Shown here in pieces: positions 50,574 through 59,334 of a stretch of 64,000 bases of DNA. The first letter of the stretch is position 1. The number at the start of each line of letters is the position of its first letter. The notes beneath the pieces are model-generated. The model saw nothing but the letters and a program-made list of their open reading frames with translations. It was not told the DNA's origin and did not search any database. The position numbers were made by a program, and so were the translations under genes. The DNA lies in contig JAFGCD010000138.1 of NCBI GenBank assembly GCA_016932835.1, positions 19,587 to 83,586 of the forward strand. Reading direction: 5' to 3'. Source of the DNA: Sedimentisphaerales bacterium (lineage in GTDB: Bacteria > Planctomycetota > Phycisphaerae > Sedimentisphaerales > Anaerobacaceae).

Positions 50574-53500
50574 ATGGTGAACACTCTCAATGACCTATCC
50601 GATCAGGGGAACTTCTATCCGTCTGCCGTTCAGTTTACGGCTTCGATCAAGCAACCTGGCAGGCCCGCACAAAATGCCCGTCTGCAACCAAGGGCGCTAA
50701 TCGCACTGTTGTCGTTGCTGGTTCTCTTCGGGGTCTTCGTCTGCCCGGCCGGGGCTCAGCCGAGACCCTTGCTGGTCTATGCCGCTGCGGCACTTCTCGG
50801 CGATACGACCGAACCGTTTGACGTCACAACTCCATCCGATGCTCTCGTTCCTGTGCCAAGCGACGGCGATTGGCCTGATAACGAGACGCCCTGGATGGCA
50901 ATCGACGATAATGTCGGCACCAAATACCTGAACTTCAGAGGCAACACTCAGCCGACCGGTATTCGAGTTACACCCTCGACACCAGGGTCAATCGTCAGGG
51001 GGCTTTCGTTCACGACGGCCAATGATTCTCCGGAGCGTGATCCTGTCGCCTATGAACTCTACGGATCCAACACCAGTATCAACGGGCCGTACACCGAAGA
51101 CAACCTGATCCACAGAGGCGAAATAGCGGACTTCAAACAAGCTGTTTCCTGGCCCCGAGATGCGAAAAATAACACGCCTATACAGTTCCCGAACAACACT
51201 GCGTACGCTCATTATCAGTTGTTGATTACGGAGGTCCGGGACCCGGGCAGCGCAAACAGTATGCAAGTCGCCGAGATCGAGTTGCTCGGAGGCCCGTCGG
51301 GCGGCTGGCCCCCCGCAGTCGATGCCGGCGACGACAGAATCGTTATCCTGCCGAATACTACCGTCAAACTGGACGCGAGCGTGGAATACTTCGGAGATTA
51401 TCCGGAACTGCTTACGATGCAATGGTCTATTGAAAGCTGGCCGAGCGGTGTGGAAGCCGAAGACGTGGTCTTTGAGCCGAATGAATTCGTCGAAGACCCG
51501 ACCGTGGAATTGCCTCCGGTTCCAGGCCCCTATATACTCAAACTCTACGCAACGGACGGAGAAGCCGAATCATCCGATTTGGTGCACATAGCAATTGTCG
51601 AATCGATGTGTCCCGTAGGGAATTTGAATGACGACTGCGCGGTCAATGGGTCGGATCTGCTGATCATGGCGGATAACTGGCTGGTCGATTCGGGTTCGGC
51701 CGGAGGCCCCCTCGGCGATCTGAACGGTAAGGACGGCGTCGAGATGACCGACTTTACGCTGCTGGCGGAGAACTGGAAAGACGAAGGCCCCCAGGTCGTC
51801 ATAAATGAGTTCATGGCTCTCAACGACAGCAAATATCCGCTCGAAGCAGGAGAAATCCTCGACGAAAACGGTGACTCATCCGACTGGATCGAACTGCACA
51901 ACACCACAGGCATAGCCATATCGCTAAAAGGGTGGTACCTAACCAACGATCCCGGCGACCTGACGGGATGGGAGTTCCAGGATGTGGTGCTCGAACCTGA
52001 TGAGTATCTGGTTGTTTTCGCTTCGGGCAAGGATCGTGACGATCCTGAAGGCGAACTGCATACCGATTTCAATCTCAGCGGCGATGCCGGTTATCTTGCC
52101 TTGGTTAAGCCTGACGGTATCACCATCGCGCATTCGTATGACTATCCGCAGCAGTTCCCCGCCATCTCATACGGTCTTGCCGCACCGGGCGGTTCCACCT
52201 ATACCGACGAGGAACTGATCAGCGAAAATGCCCAGGCCTACGCATTGATACCCCAGAACGATTCCCTCGGGACCACATGGATACAGCCCGGCTTCACACC
52301 TTCGGGCTGGAAGGAAGGACGAACCGGCATCGGCTACGATTACCCGGGCCTGGTGGGCCTCGACGTCGCCGAAATGCGTTACGACAACCGGACGGTTTAT
52401 ATTCGCATCCCGTTTGAAATCTCGGACCTTACCGGTCTGCGAGACCTGGTTCTGCAGATGAAATACGACGACGGCTTTATCGCATACATCAACGGCAATC
52501 CTCGCGCCGCAGGAGCCAACGACCCGGTCAGCCCAACCTGGAATTCCGGCGCCGAATTCGGCCACGACGACAGCCTGGCAGTCAACTTCGTCGATTTTCC
52601 GCTTCCGGAAGAACACCTTGCCGAGCTGCAAATCGGGCAGAATGTCCTTGCCATACACGGCTTGAATTACCTCGTAAACAGTTCCGATCTTTTGATTACG
52701 CCCCGTCTAACCGCCCGGCGTTACGGCAGCAGCAGTATCGGCTCGCTTGCCCAGGGCTTCTTTCGAGACCCCACACCGGGCTATTCCAATGCCGGAGGCA
52801 TCGCCAACCTCGGCCCTGCCGTCCGCAACGTGACAGAAAATCCCATCCCGCCCAACGAGAGCACAAACCTGGTAATATCCGCCCAGGTATCACAGACCTA
52901 CGACCCGGTTGCATCCGTAACTCTGCACTATCGCATCGGTTTCGGATCCGAAGCCGAGGTCGCAATGATTGACAACGGCGTCTATCCGGATACGCTGTCG
53001 GGCGACGGCGTTTACGCCGCCGTCATCCCGGCGTCGGCATATTCGGCGGGCGATATGGTACGATGGTACGTCACGGCGGTGGACAGCGGCTCAGTAACCA
53101 CACGCGAGCCGATGTTCCTCGATCCGCTCGCCTCGCCCGAGTATTTCGGCACAGTCATATTCGATCCGGGTATAATCACAGCGATGCAGGTATTCCAGTA
53201 TTTCGTCCAGAATGTCTCGGCAGCAGGCACACGAACAGGCACTCGCTGCTCGGTCTTCTTCCTCAACGAATTTTACGATAATGTTTTCATTCGTCTGCGT
53301 GGCGCCAATACGACCCACGGGCGGAAATTCGAATTCAACGACGGTCACCACTTCCGTTTCGACCCGAGCATCCCGCGAGTCGATGAGATTAACCTGAACG
53401 AAAGAGGAGCGGATTCGACCTCGCTTCGGCAGCCCCTGGCATGGGAGACGTATTACAATGCCGATGTCCCGGCGTCGCTTTCTTTCCCCCTGCACGTGCG

Positions 53501-56210
53501 GCGCAACGGCAGTTACCTCGCCGTGAGGATTTTTGTAGAGCAGCCCGACCGGGACCTGCTCCGTCGTAACGATCTGGACCCCGACGGCGCGTTGTACAAG
53601 CTATACACGGACTTTACTCACGGGAACATAAGCGATGAGCAGGTTCCCCGCAAGAAGACCAGGCTGGATGAAGACCTGAGCGACCTTCAGGCCCTCGCCG
53701 ACGGCATCAATCCCTCCAATCCCAACCGCTTTACTTACATGTTCGACAACGTCAATATCCCGGCGATTATCGAATACTGGGCCTCAACGGTAATCATTCA
53801 CGATAACGACCAGACTCATAAGAACTATTACGGCTACCGCGACACCCGCGACCCCAGCAACAATCCCAACGGAACAAACGAATGGATGTATCTGCCATGG
53901 GATAAGGACCTTACCTTCGGAGTAACCGGCATCGACGACGATATGCCCGGCGACATACGCTCCCCCAGCCATCCGTTCTACGGCTGTTCGGAGCACCAGA
54001 AGATCGACTACAAGTGGAACGGCCTGATCGACGCTCTTTTCGATAATGCCGTAACACGCCAGATGTACCTGCGCCGCCTGCGAACGCTCATGGACGATTT
54101 GCTTCAGCCTCCGGGAACGCCCGCGATAGAACTCAAGTTCGAAAGACGCATCAACGAATTGAAGGCCGCAGCACAGCTTGAACTCGGAAGCACCACATGG
54201 AACAACGACGTAGAGTGGATTAAGAACACCTACATGGTAAGGCGGCGCCAGCATCTGTTCGTAAATCACAGCATCCACAACCCCGGCTACGACCAGAATG
54301 CCGGAATCCCGGACAGCCAGCCCGCAAGTCCGACGATCACTATCGGCTCAATCGACTACAATCCGGCCTCGTGGAACCAGGATGAAGAATATATTGAGCT
54401 GGTCAATCCCAATACCTATGCCGTGGACATCACCGGCTGGAAACTCGACGACGCCGTCGAGCACACCTTTGCACCGGGAACTGTGATCCCAGCAGGCAGC
54501 TCTATGTACGTCACCCCGGATGCATATTCGTTCCGCAACCGCTCGGCAAGCCCCACCGGCGGCCAGCAGAGATTTGTCCAGGGCAATTACAAAGGACATC
54601 TCTCCAGTTGGGGCGAAACAATCAATCTCTATAATGCAAACGACGACCTTGTGGACACGCTCACATATCCGGGTACGCCCAGCGACGCACAGCGATATCT
54701 CCGGATTACCGAAATCATGTATCACCCCGCCGATGCCGACACCAACAGCCCTTACAACGATGAAGATTTCGAATATATAGAACTCAGGAACATCGGCGAG
54801 ACGCCGCTTTCCCTGATTGGCGTGAAGTTTACCGATGGGATCGATTACAATCTGCCGAGCATCAGCCTGCCCGGCGGCGAACATCTGCTGGTCGTCAAAA
54901 ACATTGACGCATTCAACTCGCGATATTCCGCCCCCGGCGGCACGCTGATCGTAGGCCCATACGACGGACAGCTTTCCAACGGCGGCGAAAAAATAAGCCT
55001 CGATGACGCCACCAACAGCACCATCCTCGAATTCAGCTATTCGGACGGCTGGTTCGACGTCACCGACGGAAATGGTTTCTCGCTCACCGTCCGCGACGTC
55101 AACGACCCCAACCTCGAACAATGGGACAGCAAGAGCGGCTGGCGAACGAGCGTATATCCCGGAGGCTCCCCAGGCTGGGACGACAGCGGCCTTATCCCCC
55201 TGCCGGGAACAATCGTCATCAACGAGGTCCTTGCACACTCCCACGACGAGGCATCCGACTGGATAGAACTCTACAACACGACAAATCAAACCGTCGATAT
55301 CGGAGGATGGTTCATCACCGACAACGAATCCAATTTCATGAAGTATGAAATCGAAGAAGGCGCCGAGATCGGCCCGTACGGATATTTCGTCTTATACCAG
55401 GACCCCAATTTCGGCGATACCAACGACCCCGGAACACACGAGGCCTTCGCACTGAGCGAAAACGGAGAGACAGTCATCCTGCATGTCGGCGCAGGAGGTG
55501 AATTGATGGGTTTTATGGACGAGGAAAAATTCGACGCATCCGAAACAGGCGTAGCGTTCGGACGCTACCAGAAGAGCACCGGAACATACAACTTCGTGCC
55601 GATGGAAAGCAACACTCCCCGCGAGGAGAACGCCTATCCGAAAGTCGGCCCAATAGTCATAACGGAACTGATGTACCATCCGCCTGACCCATGCGCCGGC
55701 GACCCCGCTGAGTACGACGACGACGATTTCGAATACATCGAACTCCACAATATCACCGACTACCACATCACGCTGCAGGAATATGACGACAATCTCGGCA
55801 TATATGTCCCATGGCAGATAAAGGGAGTGAGCTTCACATTCCTGCCGGGAACGACAATACCCGCGCACGGTTATCTCGTGGTCGCGAGAAATCCGCTGGC
55901 GTTCATGTATCGCTACGGTTCTCTACCCGCAGGGATGCTCCACGGACCATGCGGAAAAATGCAGAATGACGGTGAGGAAATACAGCTCTCCAAACCCGGC
56001 GATGAAAATTTCGATACACCCGAAGTCGGAGACTACTATATGATTCGCGTGGATCGAGTAAACTACAGCGACGGCTCACATCCCGTCGGCGAGGACCCAT
56101 GGCCCATAGGTCCCGACGGATGGGGCTATTCCCTAACGCGAACCTGGCCCGAGCTCTACGGCAACGACCCCAACAACTGGACCTCGCAGACGCCCTCGCC
56201 CGGAGGATAA
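50574..56210 (+). CDS. Giant secreted CotH-kinase / lamin-tail-domain protein with discoidin-like and dockerin-like regions
   Basis: 1878 aa; CotH motif NDQTHKNYYGYRDTRDPSNNPNGTNEWMYLPWDKDLTFG; several LTD-like units (VINEFMALND..DWIELHNTTG, ITEIMYHPADADTN..DFEYIELRNIGE, VINEVLAHSHDEASDWIELYNTTN, ITELMYHPPDPC..DFEYIELHNITD); dockerin-like LNDDCAVNGSDLLIMADNWL...LNGKDGVEMTDFTLLAENW. Confidence 0.85.
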   Translation: MVNTLNDLSDQGNFYPSAVQFTASIKQPGRPAQNARLQPRALIALLSLLVLFGVFVCPAGAQPRPLLVYAAAALLGDTTEPFDVTTPSDALVPVPSDGDWPDNETPWMAIDDNVGTKYLNFRGNTQPTGIRVTPSTPGSIVRGLSFTTANDSPERDPVAYELYGSNTSINGPYTEDNLIHRGEIADFKQAVSWPRDAKNNTPIQFPNNTAYAHYQLLITEVRDPGSANSMQVAEIELLGGPSGGWPPAVDAGDDRIVILPNTTVKLDASVEYFGDYPELLTMQWSIESWPSGVEAEDVVFEPNEFVEDPTVELPPVPGPYILKLYATDGEAESSDLVHIAIVESMCPVGNLNDDCAVNGSDLLIMADNWLVDSGSAGGPLGDLNGKDGVEMTDFTLLAENWKDEGPQVVINEFMALNDSKYPLEAGEILDENGDSSDWIELHNTTGIAISLKGWYLTNDPGDLTGWEFQDVVLEPDEYLVVFASGKDRDDPEGELHTDFNLSGDAGYLALVKPDGITIAHSYDYPQQFPAISYGLAAPGGSTYTDEELISENAQAYALIPQNDSLGTTWIQPGFTPSGWKEGRTGIGYDYPGLVGLDVAEMRYDNRTVYIRIPFEISDLTGLRDLVLQMKYDDGFIAYINGNPRAAGANDPVSPTWNSGAEFGHDDSLAVNFVDFPLPEEHLAELQIGQNVLAIHGLNYLVNSSDLLITPRLTARRYGSSSIGSLAQGFFRDPTPGYSNAGGIANLGPAVRNVTENPIPPNESTNLVISAQVSQTYDPVASVTLHYRIGFGSEAEVAMIDNGVYPDTLSGDGVYAAVIPASAYSAGDMVRWYVTAVDSGSVTTREPMFLDPLASPEYFGTVIFDPGIITAMQVFQYFVQNVSAAGTRTGTRCSVFFLNEFYDNVFIRLRGANTTHGRKFEFNDGHHFRFDPSIPRVDEINLNERGADSTSLRQPLAWETYYNADVPASLSFPLHVRRNGSYLAVRIFVEQPDRDLLRRNDLDPDGALYKLYTDFTHGNISDEQVPRKKTRLDEDLSDLQALADGINPSNPNRFTYMFDNVNIPAIIEYWASTVIIHDNDQTHKNYYGYRDTRDPSNNPNGTNEWMYLPWDKDLTFGVTGIDDDMPGDIRSPSHPFYGCSEHQKIDYKWNGLIDALFDNAVTRQMYLRRLRTLMDDLLQPPGTPAIELKFERRINELKAAAQLELGSTTWNNDVEWIKNTYMVRRRQHLFVNHSIHNPGYDQNAGIPDSQPASPTITIGSIDYNPASWNQDEEYIELVNPNTYAVDITGWKLDDAVEHTFAPGTVIPAGSSMYVTPDAYSFRNRSASPTGGQQRFVQGNYKGHLSSWGETINLYNANDDLVDTLTYPGTPSDAQRYLRITEIMYHPADADTNSPYNDEDFEYIELRNIGETPLSLIGVKFTDGIDYNLPSISLPGGEHLLVVKNIDAFNSRYSAPGGTLIVGPYDGQLSNGGEKISLDDATNSTILEFSYSDGWFDVTDGNGFSLTVRDVNDPNLEQWDSKSGWRTSVYPGGSPGWDDSGLIPLPGTIVINEVLAHSHDEASDWIELYNTTNQTVDIGGWFITDNESNFMKYEIEEGAEIGPYGYFVLYQDPNFGDTNDPGTHEAFALSENGETVILHVGAGGELMGFMDEEKFDASETGVAFGRYQKSTGTYNFVPMESNTPREENAYPKVGPIVITELMYHPPDPCAGDPAEYDDDDFEYIELHNITDYHITLQEYDDNLGIYVPWQIKGVSFTFLPGTTIPAHGYLVVARNPLAFMYRYGSLPAGMLHGPCGKMQNDGEEIQLSKPGDENFDTPEVGDYYMIRVDRVNYSDGSHPVGEDPWPIGPDGWGYSLTRTWPELYGNDPNNWTSQTPSPGG

Positions 56211-56293
56211 GTCGCTGGGTTACTGGAAAAACAGGGGCGGCAAGCAGACCAGTCGCATTGACACCGGCTGAGAATCTTGCGCCAGTGCGCAAG

Positions 56294-56328
56294 AAAAAAG
56301 CCCTGATTCAGACTTTCTCAATCAGGGC
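56294..56328 (-). terminator. Rho-independent terminator downstream of csrA
   Basis: Perfect 9-bp stem GCCCTGATT/AATCAGGGC, 11-nt loop; plus-strand A6 gives U6 on the minus-strand transcript. Confidence 0.88.
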
Positions 56329-56371
56329 GATAACAAACCGTTCTCTGGATTATCCCGAAAGGGGCCAGGTC

Positions 56372-56653
56372 CTACTTGTGGGGCTGGGGTTCCTTCTCTG
56401 GCTGTTCTTGTGCTACTTTCTCAGGTTTGGCTTTCACTGCTTTGCCGGCTTCTTCGGAGGGTGTTTCGCCGGCCTGCTCGGCAGCAGCCTTTTCACGCTG
56501 AATTGTATCGTATATTTCCCTGCGATGAACCGGAATTTCTCTCGGAGCAGTTATGCCCAGGCGGACTTTATCCCCCCGAACATCCACTATGGTGATCTCA
56601 ACATCGTCACCGATCATAATCGATTCATCTCGCTGTCTGCTAAGAACCAACAT
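56372..56653 (-). CDS. csrA: Carbon storage regulator CsrA with C-terminal extension
   Basis: [54 protein letters not shown] followed by a ~35-aa low-complexity tail. Confidence 0.95.
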   Translation of the reverse strand: MLVLSRQRDESIMIGDDVEITIVDVRGDKVRLGITAPREIPVHRREIYDTIQREKAAAEQAGETPSEEAGKAVKAKPEKVAQEQPEKEPQPHK

Positions 56654-56977
56654 TTCTAACTCCTTTTGTCGGCTGGTATTACGTTCTTTTCTACGAGTAT
56701 CGCCGGCTTAGCATGAATACCGGTTAACCTCGCAAGCAGCTATCTGCCGGCCTTCGGATAACTTCCGTTCACTAAAACGGTCCGTGGGCCGCAGGACTTT
56801 AGCCAACTATATCTTCGGCTAATTCTGAGACCAAAAACAAGCATTTTTGTTCTTGTTTGCCAAAGCTGACCCGATTATAAGACCTGAAAAACGTAAATTC
56901 AGCGATTATAAGCAGTTATACAAAGAAAACACGCCGTGAAAAGACGCGGGGATGTGGAAATCACGCAGATATTTGAA

Positions 56978-57874
56978 TCATATCTCGTGCTTGTGCCAGT
57001 AATCGTACCGAATCGCCGTCCAATAACCGGCGACTGCGCCAAAAATTCCGAGGGCCACAATCTGTATGGGCAGTACGGCAAGAGCGGTATTGGAGAAGAA
57101 CGCAGCCGGCCAGTGCTGGGCGAGGTGAGCGAGTACATCACCCCCGGCGTAGAAGCTGACCGCGAAAGGAGTGAGCAAAGCAGTGCCCAATACAGGCCAT
57201 ACATAACCGGCATCGAGAAAAGTCTTGACTATGAAAGCAGCAATCCCGAAGGCGACGAAAACACCGAATACTATCTGTCCTATCGCCGGCTGCCCCATAA
57301 CCGAGCCTATGGACCCGTTGCTCATTCTGGTGTCCTGCGCGAGCCTGCCCAGGGCCAGTTGAGCAATCAATACAGAAACGACAAGTGCGACAGCCCAACG
57401 TAAGTACAGGGCGGGTTGCGGCTTAGGCCCTTTCTTAGACTGAGACGGCAAAGGGCTGGACCGAATTCGCTGCCCGCACAACACGCCGACAAACCCGGCG
57501 CCTGCCACTGCAAGCCAGAAAAGCGGCTCCCACTTCAGCCCGGCCACCAATGCCTCCCTTTGATCGACGGCGGGGTGCATTTGAATCTGCGAAGCCATAT
57601 TGCCGGTGCGAATAGCCCATATAGCCAAACCCGACGGCGCCGCCAGGATGCCGATTTCTCGTCCGTAGGGCCAGGAGACAAAGTAGCCGATCAGGCCGGC
57701 TGCGAACGCCAGGGCCAGCAGGATCGCCCCTCCCGCAACGCTCAGATTGCCGAAACGAACGGCCCCGAAGGGCTCTGCAGGCGCCGCTAAAGGCCAGGCG
57801 AGAATGCCAATCAGCACGACTCCTACTGCCGCCGCCCCGGCTATTCGAAACTTCATAGACCACGATAGTTCCAC
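56978..57874 (-). CDS. Hypothetical multi-TM membrane protein
   Basis: 298 aa with repeated hydrophobic helices; no family recognised. Confidence 0.6.
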   Translation of the reverse strand: MELSWSMKFRIAGAAAVGVVLIGILAWPLAAPAEPFGAVRFGNLSVAGGAILLALAFAAGLIGYFVSWPYGREIGILAAPSGLAIWAIRTGNMASQIQMHPAVDQREALVAGLKWEPLFWLAVAGAGFVGVLCGQRIRSSPLPSQSKKGPKPQPALYLRWAVALVVSVLIAQLALGRLAQDTRMSNGSIGSVMGQPAIGQIVFGVFVAFGIAAFIVKTFLDAGYVWPVLGTALLTPFAVSFYAGGDVLAHLAQHWPAAFFSNTALAVLPIQIVALGIFGAVAGYWTAIRYDYWHKHEI

Positions 57875-58065
57875 TACAAAATCCCCTTAACTAAACCGCC
57901 TACACAATACCATGTATATCCGCCGCAGGCAACAAGAAATAGCACAAAGACAGCAGCAAATCCCGCCAATAATCAGACCTCCGTATCTTGCCGGAAGAGC
58001 GAGCAGAGACTACAATGACGTGCCGACCACCAACTGCGTTCTCCTGATAATATGCTGGCCGATGG

Positions 58066-58545
58066 GTGCGTTTTTCGATGAAACGGGATTGGTTTTACAT
58101 CTGGGTATTGCCGCTTTTATGGTGCGGATTCACCGTCGTCTCCTATTTTCATCCCGGCGATGAGCACGCATTGTTCGTGCTCGGTTCGATAGCAGGGACC
58201 TGGATTTCCTTCTTCGTCGGCTTTCGCGGACCCGCAAGCTTACTGACGGTAATAGCAGCGGGGATGGTCGTCCTTGCACTGGGAGGACTCCTGCTTGATC
58301 TGCTCCGAATAAGAAAGAGGTGGTGGTTCTCTCTGTTCGCCGCCCTGGCCGTGTTACTGTTCATCCAGCAGTACTTCGAGTATGGATCGATAAAGAGAAT
58401 GGCAAACAAGAATCGCTATGTTACCGCTGTCGTCGCCGCCGTGTGTAATTGGAGTATGTACCTCGCCGTCATCCTTCTGATTATTTCAGGTTCGATCAAA
58501 GTGTTGGTCGCCAGGCTGAAGCACAAAACCACTGTGCAGGGATAG
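58066..58545 (+). CDS. Hypothetical small membrane protein
   Basis: 159 aa, about four TM helices (WVLPLLWCGFTVVSYF, LFVLGSIAGTWISFFVGF, LLTVIAAGMVVLALGGLLLDLL, WSMYLAVILLIISGSIKVLV). Confidence 0.55.
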   Translation: MRFSMKRDWFYIWVLPLLWCGFTVVSYFHPGDEHALFVLGSIAGTWISFFVGFRGPASLLTVIAAGMVVLALGGLLLDLLRIRKRWWFSLFAALAVLLFIQQYFEYGSIKRMANKNRYVTAVVAAVCNWSMYLAVILLIISGSIKVLVARLKHKTTVQG

Positions 58546-58601
58546 CCATCGTCTGCAATCCGAAATCATATCGATTCGCGGATTTTCAAGATGTTTTTTG
58601 C

Positions 58602-58630
58602 TTGACATTACCGGAGAAGTCCGGTATAAG
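58602..58630 (+). promoter_or_regulatory. Strong sigma70-type promoter with palindromic operator in the spacer
   Basis: TTGACA-N17-TATAAG; spacer and -10 contain TACCGGA-GAAG-TCCGGTA (58609-58626). Confidence 0.75.
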
Positions 58631-58635
58631 AGCGG

Positions 58636-58771
58636 CGTTGGATCGAATCCAACGTATGGAGGAGGGCATGGAAAGCCGTTGAGCCGCTTCGACTTTTCCC
58701 GCCCTCAAGGATTAAGGCCGGTCGCCGTAGGTCCGTTCAACTACGGCTCGACAGGAAGTTGATGAAAAGAT
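58636..58771 (+). promoter_or_regulatory. Structured 5' leader of the STAS gene
   Basis: Hairpins CGTTGGAT-CGA-ATCCAACG (58636-58654), GAGGGC/GCCCTC (58662-58667 with 58701-58706) and GCCGTAG-N10-CTACGGC (58724-58747). Confidence 0.45.
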
Positions 58772-58786
58772 CAGGAGGTGGCCGTT

Positions 58787-59122
58787 TTGGGTATCCAATA
58801 CTGGACTCACGACATAGTGATAGTGGACCTGCCGGAGGAACCGCAAATCAGTGATGAACTCGATGGGGTCGCGGAAATTGTCTCTGCAGGCCGGGGTTGC
58901 GCGGTCGTGCTGGATTTCTCCGAAGTTGATATTGTAACTTCATCAAGCCTCTCGAAACTGCTGGAATTACAGAGACTGGTCGCCAACGCAGGCCGACGGA
59001 TTATCCTGTGTTGTCTCGATACCGCAATCGAAGGTATCCTGAAGGCGGCAAATCTCGAAGGATGTTTCGAACTTGCCGACGAAAGGTTTATCGCCCTGAC
59101 GACCATAGAGATGATAGGATAG
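58787..59122 (+). CDS. STAS-domain protein (anti-sigma factor antagonist-like)
   Basis: IVIVDLPEEP...GCAVVLDFSEVDIVTSSSLSKLLELQRLVANAGRRIILCCLDTAIEGILKAANLEGCFELADERFIAL; AGGAGG Shine-Dalgarno fits a TTG start at 58787 (ORF track starts at GTG 58778). Confidence 0.8.
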   Translation: MGIQYWTHDIVIVDLPEEPQISDELDGVAEIVSAGRGCAVVLDFSEVDIVTSSSLSKLLELQRLVANAGRRIILCCLDTAIEGILKAANLEGCFELADERFIALTTIEMIG

Positions 59123-59334
59123 CCGATTCTCGGCATCTATTGGCGATTTAAGACCACGACCGCCGCTGCTTATGCCGCTCGTCCGCATTTTTTCTTGAAA
59201 ATTTCCCGCCAATAAGATAGACTAATCCCCGCTGGCAGCGAGAATAGGGAGTGGACTTATGGACCTTCCTTCGACGCTCGCCGCCTTTGAAGTCCGCCTT
59301 CCCGGCGACAAGACTTTGAGAGGAAGATTAGGAA

